From: Microbacterium sp. SD291
GTDB taxonomy: Bacteria; Actinomycetota; Actinomycetes; Actinomycetales; Microbacteriaceae
Direction: 5' to 3'
DNA: 53,790 bases
NCBI RefSeq assembly: GCF_017355365.1
Contig: NZ_JADIJR010000022.1
Coordinates: 1 to 53,790, forward strand
The notes under the pieces are model-generated. The model was given only the letters and a program-made list of their open reading frames with translations, did no database searches and was not told the DNA's origin. The translations under genes were made by a program, and so were the position numbers. Below are positions 33,867 to 41,222 of this stretch, in pieces; within the stretch, counting starts at the first letter, position 1, and every line of letters starts with the position of its first letter.

Positions 33867-35060
33867 TCAAGAGTCGAGTGGTCCTAGCCACGCGCTCGCC
33901 GCGGTCGCGTGCGCCGACTCCGGATCGGAGGGATGGAAGGCGCCGGCGAGAACGTCGCGGTACAGCCGGGAGAGCTCGTTCGAGGAGAAGTAGGAGCCGC
34001 CGCCCGCCGTGAGCATCGCCTGGTCGACGACGTGCTTCGACATCGTGATCGCGCGGTGCTTGACGCCCGACAGCAGGGTGAACCAGCGCGCCCCGTTGTC
34101 GGCCAGTTCGTCGACGTCTCTGGCCAGCGACGCGATCTGCGGCGGCAGGGCGTCGTACGCCAGGGCCATGTCGGCGATGCGCCAGCGGATGTCTGGGTCC
34201 TGGCTGTAGGCCCGCTGAACCGGTCCCTGAGCTTGTCGAAGGGTCGATCGCCGGCTCTGCACGGTCAGCACGGCGAGGTCGAGGGCTCGCCGGGCGATGC
34301 CGGTGTAGACCGAGGCGAGCAGGATCTCGAACACGCTGAAGATCCCGAACACGATCGGGTCCGGGTTGGGGTCCGGATCGATGCGCCGCACCACGTGCGC
34401 GGCATCCGCCACCGCGTCATCCAGCCGGGTGGTCCGGCTCTGCGTCGCGCGCATGCCGAGCGTGTCCCAGTCGTCGGAGGTCGCTACGGCGTCCGTCCGC
34501 TCGATGAACGCGAACACGAGCTTCGGGGCGTCCGCGCTCGTGGTGTCCAGGCCGTGCAGGCCGAGCATCGTCCACACCGGCGCGAGCGAGGTGAAGATCT
34601 TCGTGCCGGTGAAGGCGTAGCCACCGCCGTCGAGCGGCCTGGCGTCGGTGTCGCTGCCGAACAGGACGAGGTCGTTGCCACCCTCGCTGATGCCGAATGC
34701 GAAGACCTCGCCGCGCACGGCGCCGTCCTGCACGAACTCGAGCCCGGGCACGCCCCGGTCGGAGAACACCTTCGCGACGCCGGTCCAGACGAGGTGCATG
34801 TTGATCGCGAGGGCGGTGGCGGGGGCGGCAGTCGCCAGGCGCTGCTGGAGGATCGCGGCTTCCGCGAGACCGAGGCCGGCGCCTCCCCGCTCGCGCGGCA
34901 CCAGGATCGCGAGGTACCCCGCGTCCCGCAGCTCGTCGAGGTCCTGCTGCGGGAACGTGTTCTCGCGGTCGTGGATGGGCGCGCGCTCGCGGATCCGGTC
35001 GAGGAGATCGTCCGGAAGGAACGCAGCCGGGTCGAAATCGCTCATGCCAGTGTCGCTCAT
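33867..35060 (-). CDS. Acyl-CoA dehydrogenase-like flavoprotein
   Basis: A 397-residue FAD-dependent enzyme of the acyl-CoA dehydrogenase fold: N-terminal helical domain (DLDELRDAGYLAILVPRERGGAGLG), middle beta domain (AFGISEGGNDLVLFGSDTDARPLDGGGYAFTGTKIFTS, the flavin-contacting region) and C-terminal four-helix domain. The usual catalytic Glu cannot be placed with confidence, so a monooxygenase-type member is possible. Residues about 272-282 (STLRQAQGPVQ) come from an inserted dispersed repeat. Two tandem starts (35060, 35045) arise from a 15-bp duplication; 35060 overlaps the hydrolase stop as ATGA. Confidence 0.83.
   Translation of the reverse strand: MSDTGMSDFDPAAFLPDDLLDRIRERAPIHDRENTFPQQDLDELRDAGYLAILVPRERGGAGLGLAEAAILQQRLATAAPATALAINMHLVWTGVAKVFSDRGVPGLEFVQDGAVRGEVFAFGISEGGNDLVLFGSDTDARPLDGGGYAFTGTKIFTSLAPVWTMLGLHGLDTTSADAPKLVFAFIERTDAVATSDDWDTLGMRATQSRTTRLDDAVADAAHVVRRIDPDPNPDPIVFGIFSVFEILLASVYTGIARRALDLAVLTVQSRRSTLRQAQGPVQRAYSQDPDIRWRIADMALAYDALPPQIASLARDVDELADNGARWFTLLSGVKHRAITMSKHVVDQAMLTAGGGSYFSSNELSRLYRDVLAGAFHPSDPESAHATAASAWLGPLDS
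34221..34242 (-). repeat. Dispersed short repeat inside the acyl-CoA dehydrogenase gene (copy 3, inverted)
   Basis: On the - strand this reads TTCGACAAGCTCAGGGACC, one to two changes from the hutH copy. It is read in frame as LRQAQGP, the same frame as in hutH, between RRS and RAYSQDPDIRW, which looks like an insertion in a surface loop of the C-terminal domain. Confidence 0.75.
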
Positions 35061-35067
35061 GCCAGTG
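35038..35067 (-). repeat. 15-bp perfect tandem duplication creating two start codons
   Basis: TCGCTCATGCCAGTG occurs twice head to tail (35038-35052 and 35053-35067). On the - strand each copy contains an ATG, so the downstream protein begins MSDTG-MSDFD, and the first ATG overlaps the stop of the hydrolase gene. Confidence 0.9.
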
Positions 35068-35815
35068 CCTCCAGGAGATGGCGGATCGAGTCCTCGGGCC
35101 TGTCGCGGTGCGGGGAGTGGCCTGCGCCTTCGACCACGGACATCGTCAGGAGAGGGTTGGATGCCAGGGCGTCCGCCGCGGTCGCGCCGGTGAACAGGCT
35201 GTAGACGGCCGGGTCGGCGCCGATCACGTGGGCCGGAACCGTGAGGCGCGCGACGTCGGCCCGCACGTCCCACGGCTTGTTCTGCGCGCTCGTCTGCTCG
35301 ACCGCCCAGCGGCTGGCGCGGTGCACCGCGTCGACCTTGAGTTCGATGTCCTGCGGGTGCCAGTGCGGATGCTCCGCCCGCACGACCTCGGTGCGCGGGT
35401 CTGCGAAGGCGCGCTCCTGGCTCTTGCGGATCACCTTCGCGTCGTGCCCCTCCACGAGGATGGCGGGGTCGATCAGCACGATCCGGCTCGTCCAGCCAGG
35501 GGCGGATGCCGCGGCCACAGTGCCGGCGGCGCCGCCGAGCGAATGGCCGATCACGGCATCCCAGGCGCCGCCCCCGTCTGGCGCCGTCGCTGCGAGGTCG
35601 GCGGCGTAGGCGGCGACCGTGTAGTCGACGGAGCGCGGCGCGTCGCCGTGGCCGCGGAGGTCGACGGCGGTCGCGTGCCACCCGTGCTCGGCGAGCCCGT
35701 CGCCGAGGCGCCACATCAGCGCCGCAGACGAGCCGAGCCCGTGCACGAGCAGTGCCCGGCGGTTCGAGAGGGGGTCGCCCCAGGAGATGCGAGGAAGCGT
35801 GAGCGGCGCAGGCAT
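35057..35815 (-). CDS. Alpha/beta hydrolase
   Basis: A 252-residue alpha/beta-hydrolase fold enzyme: LLVHGLGSS (oxyanion region, about residues 22-30), VDLRGHGDAP, nucleophile elbow IGHSLGG (about 88-94) and catalytic His in GAGHSPHRDRPE near the C-terminus. It is upstream of and overlaps the acyl-CoA dehydrogenase-like gene, so the two form a bicistronic unit; the substrate (ester, thioester or lactone) is unknown. No signal peptide. Confidence 0.85.
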   Translation of the reverse strand: MPAPLTLPRISWGDPLSNRRALLVHGLGSSAALMWRLGDGLAEHGWHATAVDLRGHGDAPRSVDYTVAAYAADLAATAPDGGGAWDAVIGHSLGGAAGTVAAASAPGWTSRIVLIDPAILVEGHDAKVIRKSQERAFADPRTEVVRAEHPHWHPQDIELKVDAVHRASRWAVEQTSAQNKPWDVRADVARLTVPAHVIGADPAVYSLFTGATAADALASNPLLTMSVVEGAGHSPHRDRPEDSIRHLLEALA

Positions 35816-35852
35816 GTCCCCAGCCTACGGGCGGCGATGGCGAAGAGGTCAG

Positions 35853-35924
35853 CCTGCATCAGGAAAAGTGATGCAGGGGAGCGTTCACCCATATTGGCCA
35901 GATGCATCCGTGCTGCGCTTTACT
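35853..35924 (+). promoter_or_regulatory. Operator-promoter module upstream of the APC permease
   Basis: A perfect 9-bp inverted repeat, CCTGCATCA (35853-35861) / TGATGCAGG (35869-35877), with a 7-nt spacer, is followed about 15 nt later by ATATTGGCCAG (35891-35901) and then TGCG-C-TTTACT (-10-like, 35919-35924). The same parts in the same order and nearly the same spacing precede the copper amine oxidase gene. I read it as a regulator operator plus a promoter with -35 near TTGGCC. Confidence 0.75.
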
Positions 35925-35959
35925 GACGGCATCGAGTGGCCCACGAGAGGACCCGCGCC

Positions 35960-37447
35960 ATGACTGTAGAACTTGAGACGTCCGACATCCGGACCCAGCC
36001 CCTGCGCAAGACGCTGGGACGGATGGACATCGTCTTCCTGTCCGTCGGCGCGATCATCGCGATCGACACTGTCGCCGCGATCGCATCGCTCGGCGGCGCC
36101 GAGGCGTTCACCTGGACGCTCGTGATCGGCGTGACCTTCCTGTTCCCCTACGCGATGGTCATCGCCGAGCTGGGCAGCGCCTTCCACGGCGAGGGTGGTC
36201 CCTTCGTGTGGGTGCGCCTCGCCTTCGGCAAGCTCGCCGCCGCGATCGCCACGATGTTCTACTGGATCACCAACCCGCTCTGGATGGGCGGATCGCTCGT
36301 CTTCGTCGCGGTGGCGACCTGGAGCGCCTACATCTCACCGATCGAGGACGGAAGCCCCGCGGACTACCTCTTCAAGCTCCTCTTCATCTGGCTGGCGATC
36401 GCCACGGCTGTCATCGGCCTCCAGCACGGCAAGAAGATCGTCGCCGCCGGCGCGATCGTGAAGGTCCTCCTGCTCGCGATCTTCGTCGTCACGGTCGGTC
36501 TCTACGCGATCCAGCACGGCGTGCACGGCTACGCCGCCGGCGACTTCACACCGACGCTCGGGGGCTTCCTGGCGGTGACGCCCGTCATCCTGTTCGCCGT
36601 CGTCGGCTTCGAGGCGCCGAACGGGGCCGCCGAGGAGATGCGCAACCCGCAGCGCGACGTGCCGAAGGCCATCGCGACCTCCGGCATCATCTCGATGCTC
36701 TGCTACCTGGTGCCGATCTTCGGCATCCTCGCGGTGCTCCCGGCCGAGAAGGTCGCCGGCGCGAGCGGCTTCCTCGACGCCCTGAAAGAGGTGTTCGTGG
36801 TCTACGGCGGCGCCTCCGACCTCGTCATGGGCGTCGCCGCGGTGGCCTTCGTCTTCATCGTCTTCACCCAGGCCAGCGCCTGGATGATCGCCTCCGACCG
36901 GGTGATGGCCGCCGCAGGCGCCGACGGCGCGTTCTTCCGCTACTTCGGCAAGTTCTCCGAGCGCTTCGGCACCCCGGTGCGCATGAACCTGCTCTCCGGC
37001 GTCGTCGCCTCGGTCTTCTGCATCGCCGCGACCCTGCTCCTCAGCGGCGACGCCGCCGCGGTGTTCTTCGTGGTGCTCATCATCGCGATCTCGACCCTGC
37101 TGCTTTCCTACCTGATCATCTTCCCGACGATCATCGTGCTGCGCCGCAAGTTCCCGGACGCGCACCGCCCCTACCGCGTACCCGGCGGCAAGGCCGGCGT
37201 GTGGGTCTGCACGATCCTCATCTACGCCTGGGTCGCCCTCGGCTCCTGGGTCGCCGTCTTCCCCGGCACCCTCGAGGCGGCGCTCGGCCTCGAGTACGAT
37301 TTCCTCGATATCTGGGGCGTCGACCAGGTCACCTTCGAGTTCTTCACGATCGGCACGCTGCTCGCCATCACGGCGCTCGCTCTCGTCGGCTACGTGTGGC
37401 AGCGCGGCCGCGATCGCGCCGCCGGCATCGTCGAGATCGAGGCGTGA
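35960..37447 (+). CDS. APC-superfamily amine/amino acid permease
   Basis: A 495-residue membrane transporter with about 12 helices: MDIVFLSVGAIIAIDTVAAIASLGG forms helix 1 with its unwound region, then ELGSAFHGEGGPFVWVRLAFG, VGFEAPNGAAEEMRNPQRDVPKAI (typical APC loop) and PYRVPGGKAGVW. The promoter motif it shares with the amine oxidase gene suggests it imports that enzyme's substrate, a primary amine such as tyramine, phenethylamine or histamine. An in-frame upstream start would overlap the promoter region, so ATG 35960 is preferred. Confidence 0.87.
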   Translation: MTVELETSDIRTQPLRKTLGRMDIVFLSVGAIIAIDTVAAIASLGGAEAFTWTLVIGVTFLFPYAMVIAELGSAFHGEGGPFVWVRLAFGKLAAAIATMFYWITNPLWMGGSLVFVAVATWSAYISPIEDGSPADYLFKLLFIWLAIATAVIGLQHGKKIVAAGAIVKVLLLAIFVVTVGLYAIQHGVHGYAAGDFTPTLGGFLAVTPVILFAVVGFEAPNGAAEEMRNPQRDVPKAIATSGIISMLCYLVPIFGILAVLPAEKVAGASGFLDALKEVFVVYGGASDLVMGVAAVAFVFIVFTQASAWMIASDRVMAAAGADGAFFRYFGKFSERFGTPVRMNLLSGVVASVFCIAATLLLSGDAAAVFFVVLIIAISTLLLSYLIIFPTIIVLRRKFPDAHRPYRVPGGKAGVWVCTILIYAWVALGSWVAVFPGTLEAALGLEYDFLDIWGVDQVTFEFFTIGTLLAITALALVGYVWQRGRDRAAGIVEIEA

Positions 37448-37463
37448 TGCGCCCGAACCTGTC

Positions 37464-37979
37464 GTGAGCCTCCACGAGACGCTGCACACGGCCGCCGTCG
37501 CCGCCATGGCGTTGGCGGCCGTGGTGCATCCGGGGCTCCGCGACCGCGCCTGCCGGCCCGACCTCCTCGCTGCGATCGTGATGCTGGTCGCCATGGCTGA
37601 TGCCCTGTGGCTGCGGATCGTGCCGACCGTGTACGCGATTGCGCTCCTGCTCGTCGCGGCGATGGCATCCGCCGCGATCCGCGCCGTGCTGGTGGGGCGC
37701 GGGGTGGTCCCACGCCTCGGCGCCTGCGAGAGCACCCACAGTCCGCTCGGCTTCGTCGCGACGGCGGTGTGCCTGCCGTCGATGCAGGGCGCGGCTCTGT
37801 CCGGCGGTGCCGCCCACCACGGGCTCGGAGCGGGGGCGTTCACCGCTCTCGTCGTGCTCGTCTGCGCCGGCTATGCCGTCGCCTCCTCCGTCGCCGCGTG
37901 GGCATCGGCCGGCGCCGAGCGCGCGCACTATGCGCTGATGGGCGCCGGCGCCGCGCTGATGGCGCTCGCGGTGCTGTGA
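37464..37979 (+). CDS. Small polytopic membrane protein, possibly DUF5134-like
   Basis: A 171-residue hydrophobic protein with five or six predicted helices (about residues 7-22, 34-52, 54-76, 92-108, 124-145, 153-171) and short loops containing several His residues (HETLHT, VVHPG, AAHHGLG). It resembles the actinobacterial DUF5134 type in size and topology, but I cannot confirm this. GTG start, 16 nt after the permease stop, so it is probably in the same transcript. Function unknown. Confidence 0.65.
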   Translation: MSLHETLHTAAVAAMALAAVVHPGLRDRACRPDLLAAIVMLVAMADALWLRIVPTVYAIALLLVAAMASAAIRAVLVGRGVVPRLGACESTHSPLGFVATAVCLPSMQGAALSGGAAHHGLGAGAFTALVVLVCAGYAVASSVAAWASAGAERAHYALMGAGAALMALAVL

Positions 37980-37985
37980 TCGCAC

Positions 37986-38086
37986 TGCATCCATTCAACT
38001 GATCGATCTCGCCAGGCTGCATCACGCGAAGTGATTCAGTGCACATCGGACGGATATTGGCCAGCGGCCGTCACCTGCGATGTACT
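37986..38086 (+). promoter_or_regulatory. Operator-promoter module upstream of the copper amine oxidase
   Basis: CTGCATCA (38017-38024) / TGATTCAG (38032-38039), 7-nt spacer, one mismatch, is followed exactly 15 nt after TGATTCA by ATATTGGCCAG (38054-38064) and then TGCG-A-TGTACT (-10-like, 38081-38086). A weaker copy TGCATCC-N7-TGATCGA lies at 37986-38006, overlapping the promoter-distal side. The arrangement repeats that at 35853-35924. The -10-like element overlaps an ATG at 38080, so translation must start later. Confidence 0.75.
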
Positions 38087-38151
38087 CGATGAAACAGGGC
38101 GTGCCTGCCGGTACGCCCGACGCCCCTGACACCGCAGTTTTGGAGAGCATC

Positions 38152-40098
38152 GTGATCACACCGATCGTCCTCACCGCTCAGCGCACGCATCCGCTCGACC
38201 CGCTCAGCGCGTCGGAGATCACGGCTGTCCGCGACCACCTCGTCGCGGAGGGGCGCCTCGGAGACACCGTGCGAGTGGCCTACCTCTCGCTCAGGGAGCC
38301 CGAGAAGGCGCTGCTGCGCGGTGGCGTCGACGTGCCGCGCGAGGCGCGCGTGATCCTGCTGGACACGGCGAACGGTGACACCACCGACGTGCTCGTCGAC
38401 CTCACGAACGGGCGAACGGTGACAGCCGTCGCCGTCGACCCGCTGGTCACCGGCCAGGCGCCGGTGCTGTTCGAGGAGTTCGAGGCGATCGAGTCGATCC
38501 TCGCCGCGGATGCCGGCTGGCAGGCCGCTCTCGCCACCCGCGGACTGACCCCGGACCAGGTGCGGGTCGCGCCGCTGTCCGCCGGCATCTTCGACTACGA
38601 GGGCGAGGAGGGCCGCCGGCTGCTGCGCGGTCTGGCGTTCGTGCAGAAGGAGCCGGGTCAGTACGCGTGGGGGAACCCCGTCGACCAGCTCGTCGCGTTC
38701 GTCGACATGATCGAGCGCCGGGTCGTGCAGATCATCGACGATGGCCCGTCGGACGACCCGATCTCGAACGGGAACTTCGAGTCCCCCGAACTGACGGGGG
38801 CGCTGCGCACCGACCTCAAGCCTCTGCAGATCATCCAGCCGGAGGGGCCGAGCTTCACCCTCGAGGGCAACGTGCTGAGCTGGCAGAAGTGGGACATGCA
38901 CATCGGCTTCGATGCTCGCGAGGGGCTCGTGATCGGGCAGATCGGCTTCGACGACCACGGCATCCGCCGCTCGATCATCGACCGCGCCTCCATCGCCGAG
39001 ATGGTGGTGCCGTACGGCGACCCCGCTCCGTACCGCTCCTGGCAGAACTACTTCGACACAGGTGAGTACCTGGTCGGCCGCGACGCGAACTCCCTGGAGC
39101 TCGGCTGCGACTGCCTCGGCGAGATCACCTACCTCTCGCCGGTCGTCGCAGACGACTTCGGCAACCCGCGCGAGATCACCCAGGGCATCTGCATCCACGA
39201 GGAGGACTTCGGCCTGCTCTGGAAGCACACAGACGACTGGGCAGGCCACAGCTCCTCACGCCGCCAGCGCCGTCTCGTCGTGAGTTTCTTCACCACGGTC
39301 GGCAACTACGACTACGGCTTCTACTGGTACTTCTACCTCGACGGCACGATCCAGTTCGAGGCCAAGGCCACCGGCATCGTCTTCACCGCCCGGTACCCCG
39401 GAGAGGGCTACCCGTACGCGTCGCAGATCGCTCCGGGCCTGGGGGCGCCGTTCCACCAGCACCTCTTCTGCGCGCGGCTGGACATGGCCGTCGACGGCGA
39501 CCGCAACGCCGTGCACGAACTCGACCTGCAGCGCGTGCCGAAGGGGGAGGGCAACCCGCACGGCAACGCCTTCACCCGCTCTCGCCGCGTGCTCGGCACC
39601 GAGTCCGAGGCGCGCCGCAAGGCGGACGGCCTCGCCGGCCGGGTGTGGGAAGTCGTCAGCACCGAGAAGACGAACATCGTCGGCGAGCCGGTCGCTTACA
39701 CGCTCATCCCGCAGGGGCTGCCGACCCTCGCCGCGGCGGAGGACTCGTCGATCAGCAGGCGAGCGGCATTCGCGACCGAGCACCTGTGGGTGACCCGCTT
39801 CGCGGAGGATGAGCGCTACCCGGCTGGGGACTTCGTGAATCAGAGCGTCGGCTCGCCCGGTCTGCCGGAGTTCATCGCCGCCGATCGCACCATCGACGGC
39901 GAGGACATCGTGCTCTGGCACTCGTTCGGCCTCACGCACTTCCCGCGGGTCGAGGACTGGCCCATCATGCCGGTCGACTACACCGGTTTCACGCTGAAGC
40001 CGACGGGCTTCTTCGACGCGAACCCCGCGCTCGACGTGCCGCCGTCGCCCCGTGCCGAGGGCGGGTCGCACTGCGAATCCGGCAGCTGCCACTGCTGA
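38152..40098 (+). CDS. Primary-amine (copper/topaquinone) oxidase
   Basis: A 648-residue enzyme oxidising a primary amine to aldehyde, H2O2 and ammonia. All hallmarks align with the Arthrobacter globiformis enzyme at a constant offset of +4: catalytic base Asp302 (in YFDTGEY), topaquinone precursor Tyr386 (in VGNYDYG), copper ligands His435 and His437 (FHQH) and His596 (LTHFP). GTG 38152 has GGAG upstream and leaves room for the promoter; an in-frame ATG at 38080 is rejected. The extreme C-terminus is Cys/His-rich (SHCESGSCHC). Actinobacterial relatives act on phenethylamine, tyramine or histamine; the substrate here is not determined. Confidence 0.95.
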   Translation: MITPIVLTAQRTHPLDPLSASEITAVRDHLVAEGRLGDTVRVAYLSLREPEKALLRGGVDVPREARVILLDTANGDTTDVLVDLTNGRTVTAVAVDPLVTGQAPVLFEEFEAIESILAADAGWQAALATRGLTPDQVRVAPLSAGIFDYEGEEGRRLLRGLAFVQKEPGQYAWGNPVDQLVAFVDMIERRVVQIIDDGPSDDPISNGNFESPELTGALRTDLKPLQIIQPEGPSFTLEGNVLSWQKWDMHIGFDAREGLVIGQIGFDDHGIRRSIIDRASIAEMVVPYGDPAPYRSWQNYFDTGEYLVGRDANSLELGCDCLGEITYLSPVVADDFGNPREITQGICIHEEDFGLLWKHTDDWAGHSSSRRQRRLVVSFFTTVGNYDYGFYWYFYLDGTIQFEAKATGIVFTARYPGEGYPYASQIAPGLGAPFHQHLFCARLDMAVDGDRNAVHELDLQRVPKGEGNPHGNAFTRSRRVLGTESEARRKADGLAGRVWEVVSTEKTNIVGEPVAYTLIPQGLPTLAAAEDSSISRRAAFATEHLWVTRFAEDERYPAGDFVNQSVGSPGLPEFIAADRTIDGEDIVLWHSFGLTHFPRVEDWPIMPVDYTGFTLKPTGFFDANPALDVPPSPRAEGGSHCESGSCHC

Positions 40099-40170
40099 CC
40101 GGGTTCCTCAGGCTCCCGGGTTCGCGTGGTCGGGGGATCAGCGCGAGCTCGGGTATGTCGCGGCATCCGC

Positions 40171-41106
40171 TCAGGCGGTGTCGAGCGCGTCTGTGCCGAA
40201 CATCTCCCGCGCCAGCGTGCCGATCACGCGGGCGCGGGCGGTGGGCCGCACGTTCGTCACCCGCACGAAGCAGACCTCGAGCGGGTCGGCGCGGGGCCCT
40301 GTGAGCGGGATCGCGACGACCTCGCCGCCGTCGTAGGTGATCGACGACTGCGGGATGTGGTTCAGCACCGAGTACCCCTCGCCGCGCCCCACGAGCGAGC
40401 GGATCGTCTCGTAGCTGCGCGAGGTGTAGCGGATGCGCGGCTCGACGCCCGCGGCCTCGTGCATGCCGAGGAAGTACTCGCGGGAGTGCGGGGTGTCCAG
40501 CAGCACCAGGTCCTCTCCGGCGAGGTCGGCCAGCCCCAGGTGCGGGCGCCCGGCCAGAGGGTGGTCGTGCGCCAGGAGGACGTGCGGCGCCGACGTGTAC
40601 AGGCGGTCGAACGTGAGGTCGTGCGCGCGACCGAAGTCGTACGCGATCGCCGCTTCGACGCTGCCGGAGAGCAGCAGATCGGTCGTGCCGTCGACGTCGG
40701 CCTCGATGATCTCGATCCGCAGGTTCGGATGCAGCTCCCGCACACGGGAGATCAGGCGGGGGAGCACGAACGGCGCGAGCGTGACGAAGCAGGCGAGGCG
40801 CAGGGTGCCGCGCACGTCGTAGTGCTTGCCGCGCACGGTGTCGGTGATCTCGTCGACCTGCGCCAGCAGCGACCGTGCGTCGAGCAGCAGCTGCTCGCCG
40901 GCATCGGTCAGCGCGAGGCCCCTGCTGCGCTGGCGCACGAACAGCTGCACGCCCAGCCCCCGCTCCAGCTGCGCGATCGCAGTGGAGACGGCCGATTGCG
41001 CGACGTGGAGGTCGATCGAGGCCTCGGTCATCGAGCGCTTCGTCGCGGCGGCGAGGAAGTAGCGCAGCTGGACGAGGGTCATGTCGGGGCGGGTGAGGCG
41101 TGCCAT
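40171..41106 (-). CDS. LysR-family transcriptional regulator
   Basis: A 311-residue LTTR: N-terminal winged helix (about residues 10-68; LVQLRYFLAAATKRSMTEASIDLHVAQSAVSTAIAQLERGLGVQLFVR) and a C-terminal periplasmic-binding-like co-inducer domain (from about 100). It is divergent from the FMO-RidA-DUF1028-M20-ALDH operon across about 115 bp that contain a T-N11-A site, so it probably activates that operon in response to its substrate. Confidence 0.9.
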   Translation of the reverse strand: MARLTRPDMTLVQLRYFLAAATKRSMTEASIDLHVAQSAVSTAIAQLERGLGVQLFVRQRSRGLALTDAGEQLLLDARSLLAQVDEITDTVRGKHYDVRGTLRLACFVTLAPFVLPRLISRVRELHPNLRIEIIEADVDGTTDLLLSGSVEAAIAYDFGRAHDLTFDRLYTSAPHVLLAHDHPLAGRPHLGLADLAGEDLVLLDTPHSREYFLGMHEAAGVEPRIRYTSRSYETIRSLVGRGEGYSVLNHIPQSSITYDGGEVVAIPLTGPRADPLEVCFVRVTNVRPTARARVIGTLAREMFGTDALDTA

Positions 41107-41115
41107 GGCGACACT

Positions 41116-41164
41116 GTATCAACAGATCAGATACGGTGCGTCGTCAATCTCATCTATACAGATG
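41116..41164. promoter_or_regulatory. LysR-type binding site and second palindrome in the divergent region
   Basis: GTATC (41116-41120) / GATAC (41130-41134) with a 9-nt spacer gives ATC-N9-GAT, the classical LTTR T-N11-A motif, placed next to the lysR start as expected for the regulatory binding site. A second palindrome, CATCT-ATAC-AGATG (41151-41164), lies nearer the monooxygenase gene and includes a TATACA that could be its -10. Confidence 0.65.
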
Positions 41165-41222
41165 CTGGAGGGCTTCCTAGCCTGAAAGCGTCCAGTCGAA
41201 ACCGGAGCAGATGGAGGTCGGG

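Noticed and set aside
38080..38151. Upstream ATG extension of the copper amine oxidase
   Set aside because: The ATG at 38080 overlaps the inferred -10 element shared with the permease promoter. GTG 38152 has a ribosome binding site and gives a constant residue offset to the A. globiformis enzyme.
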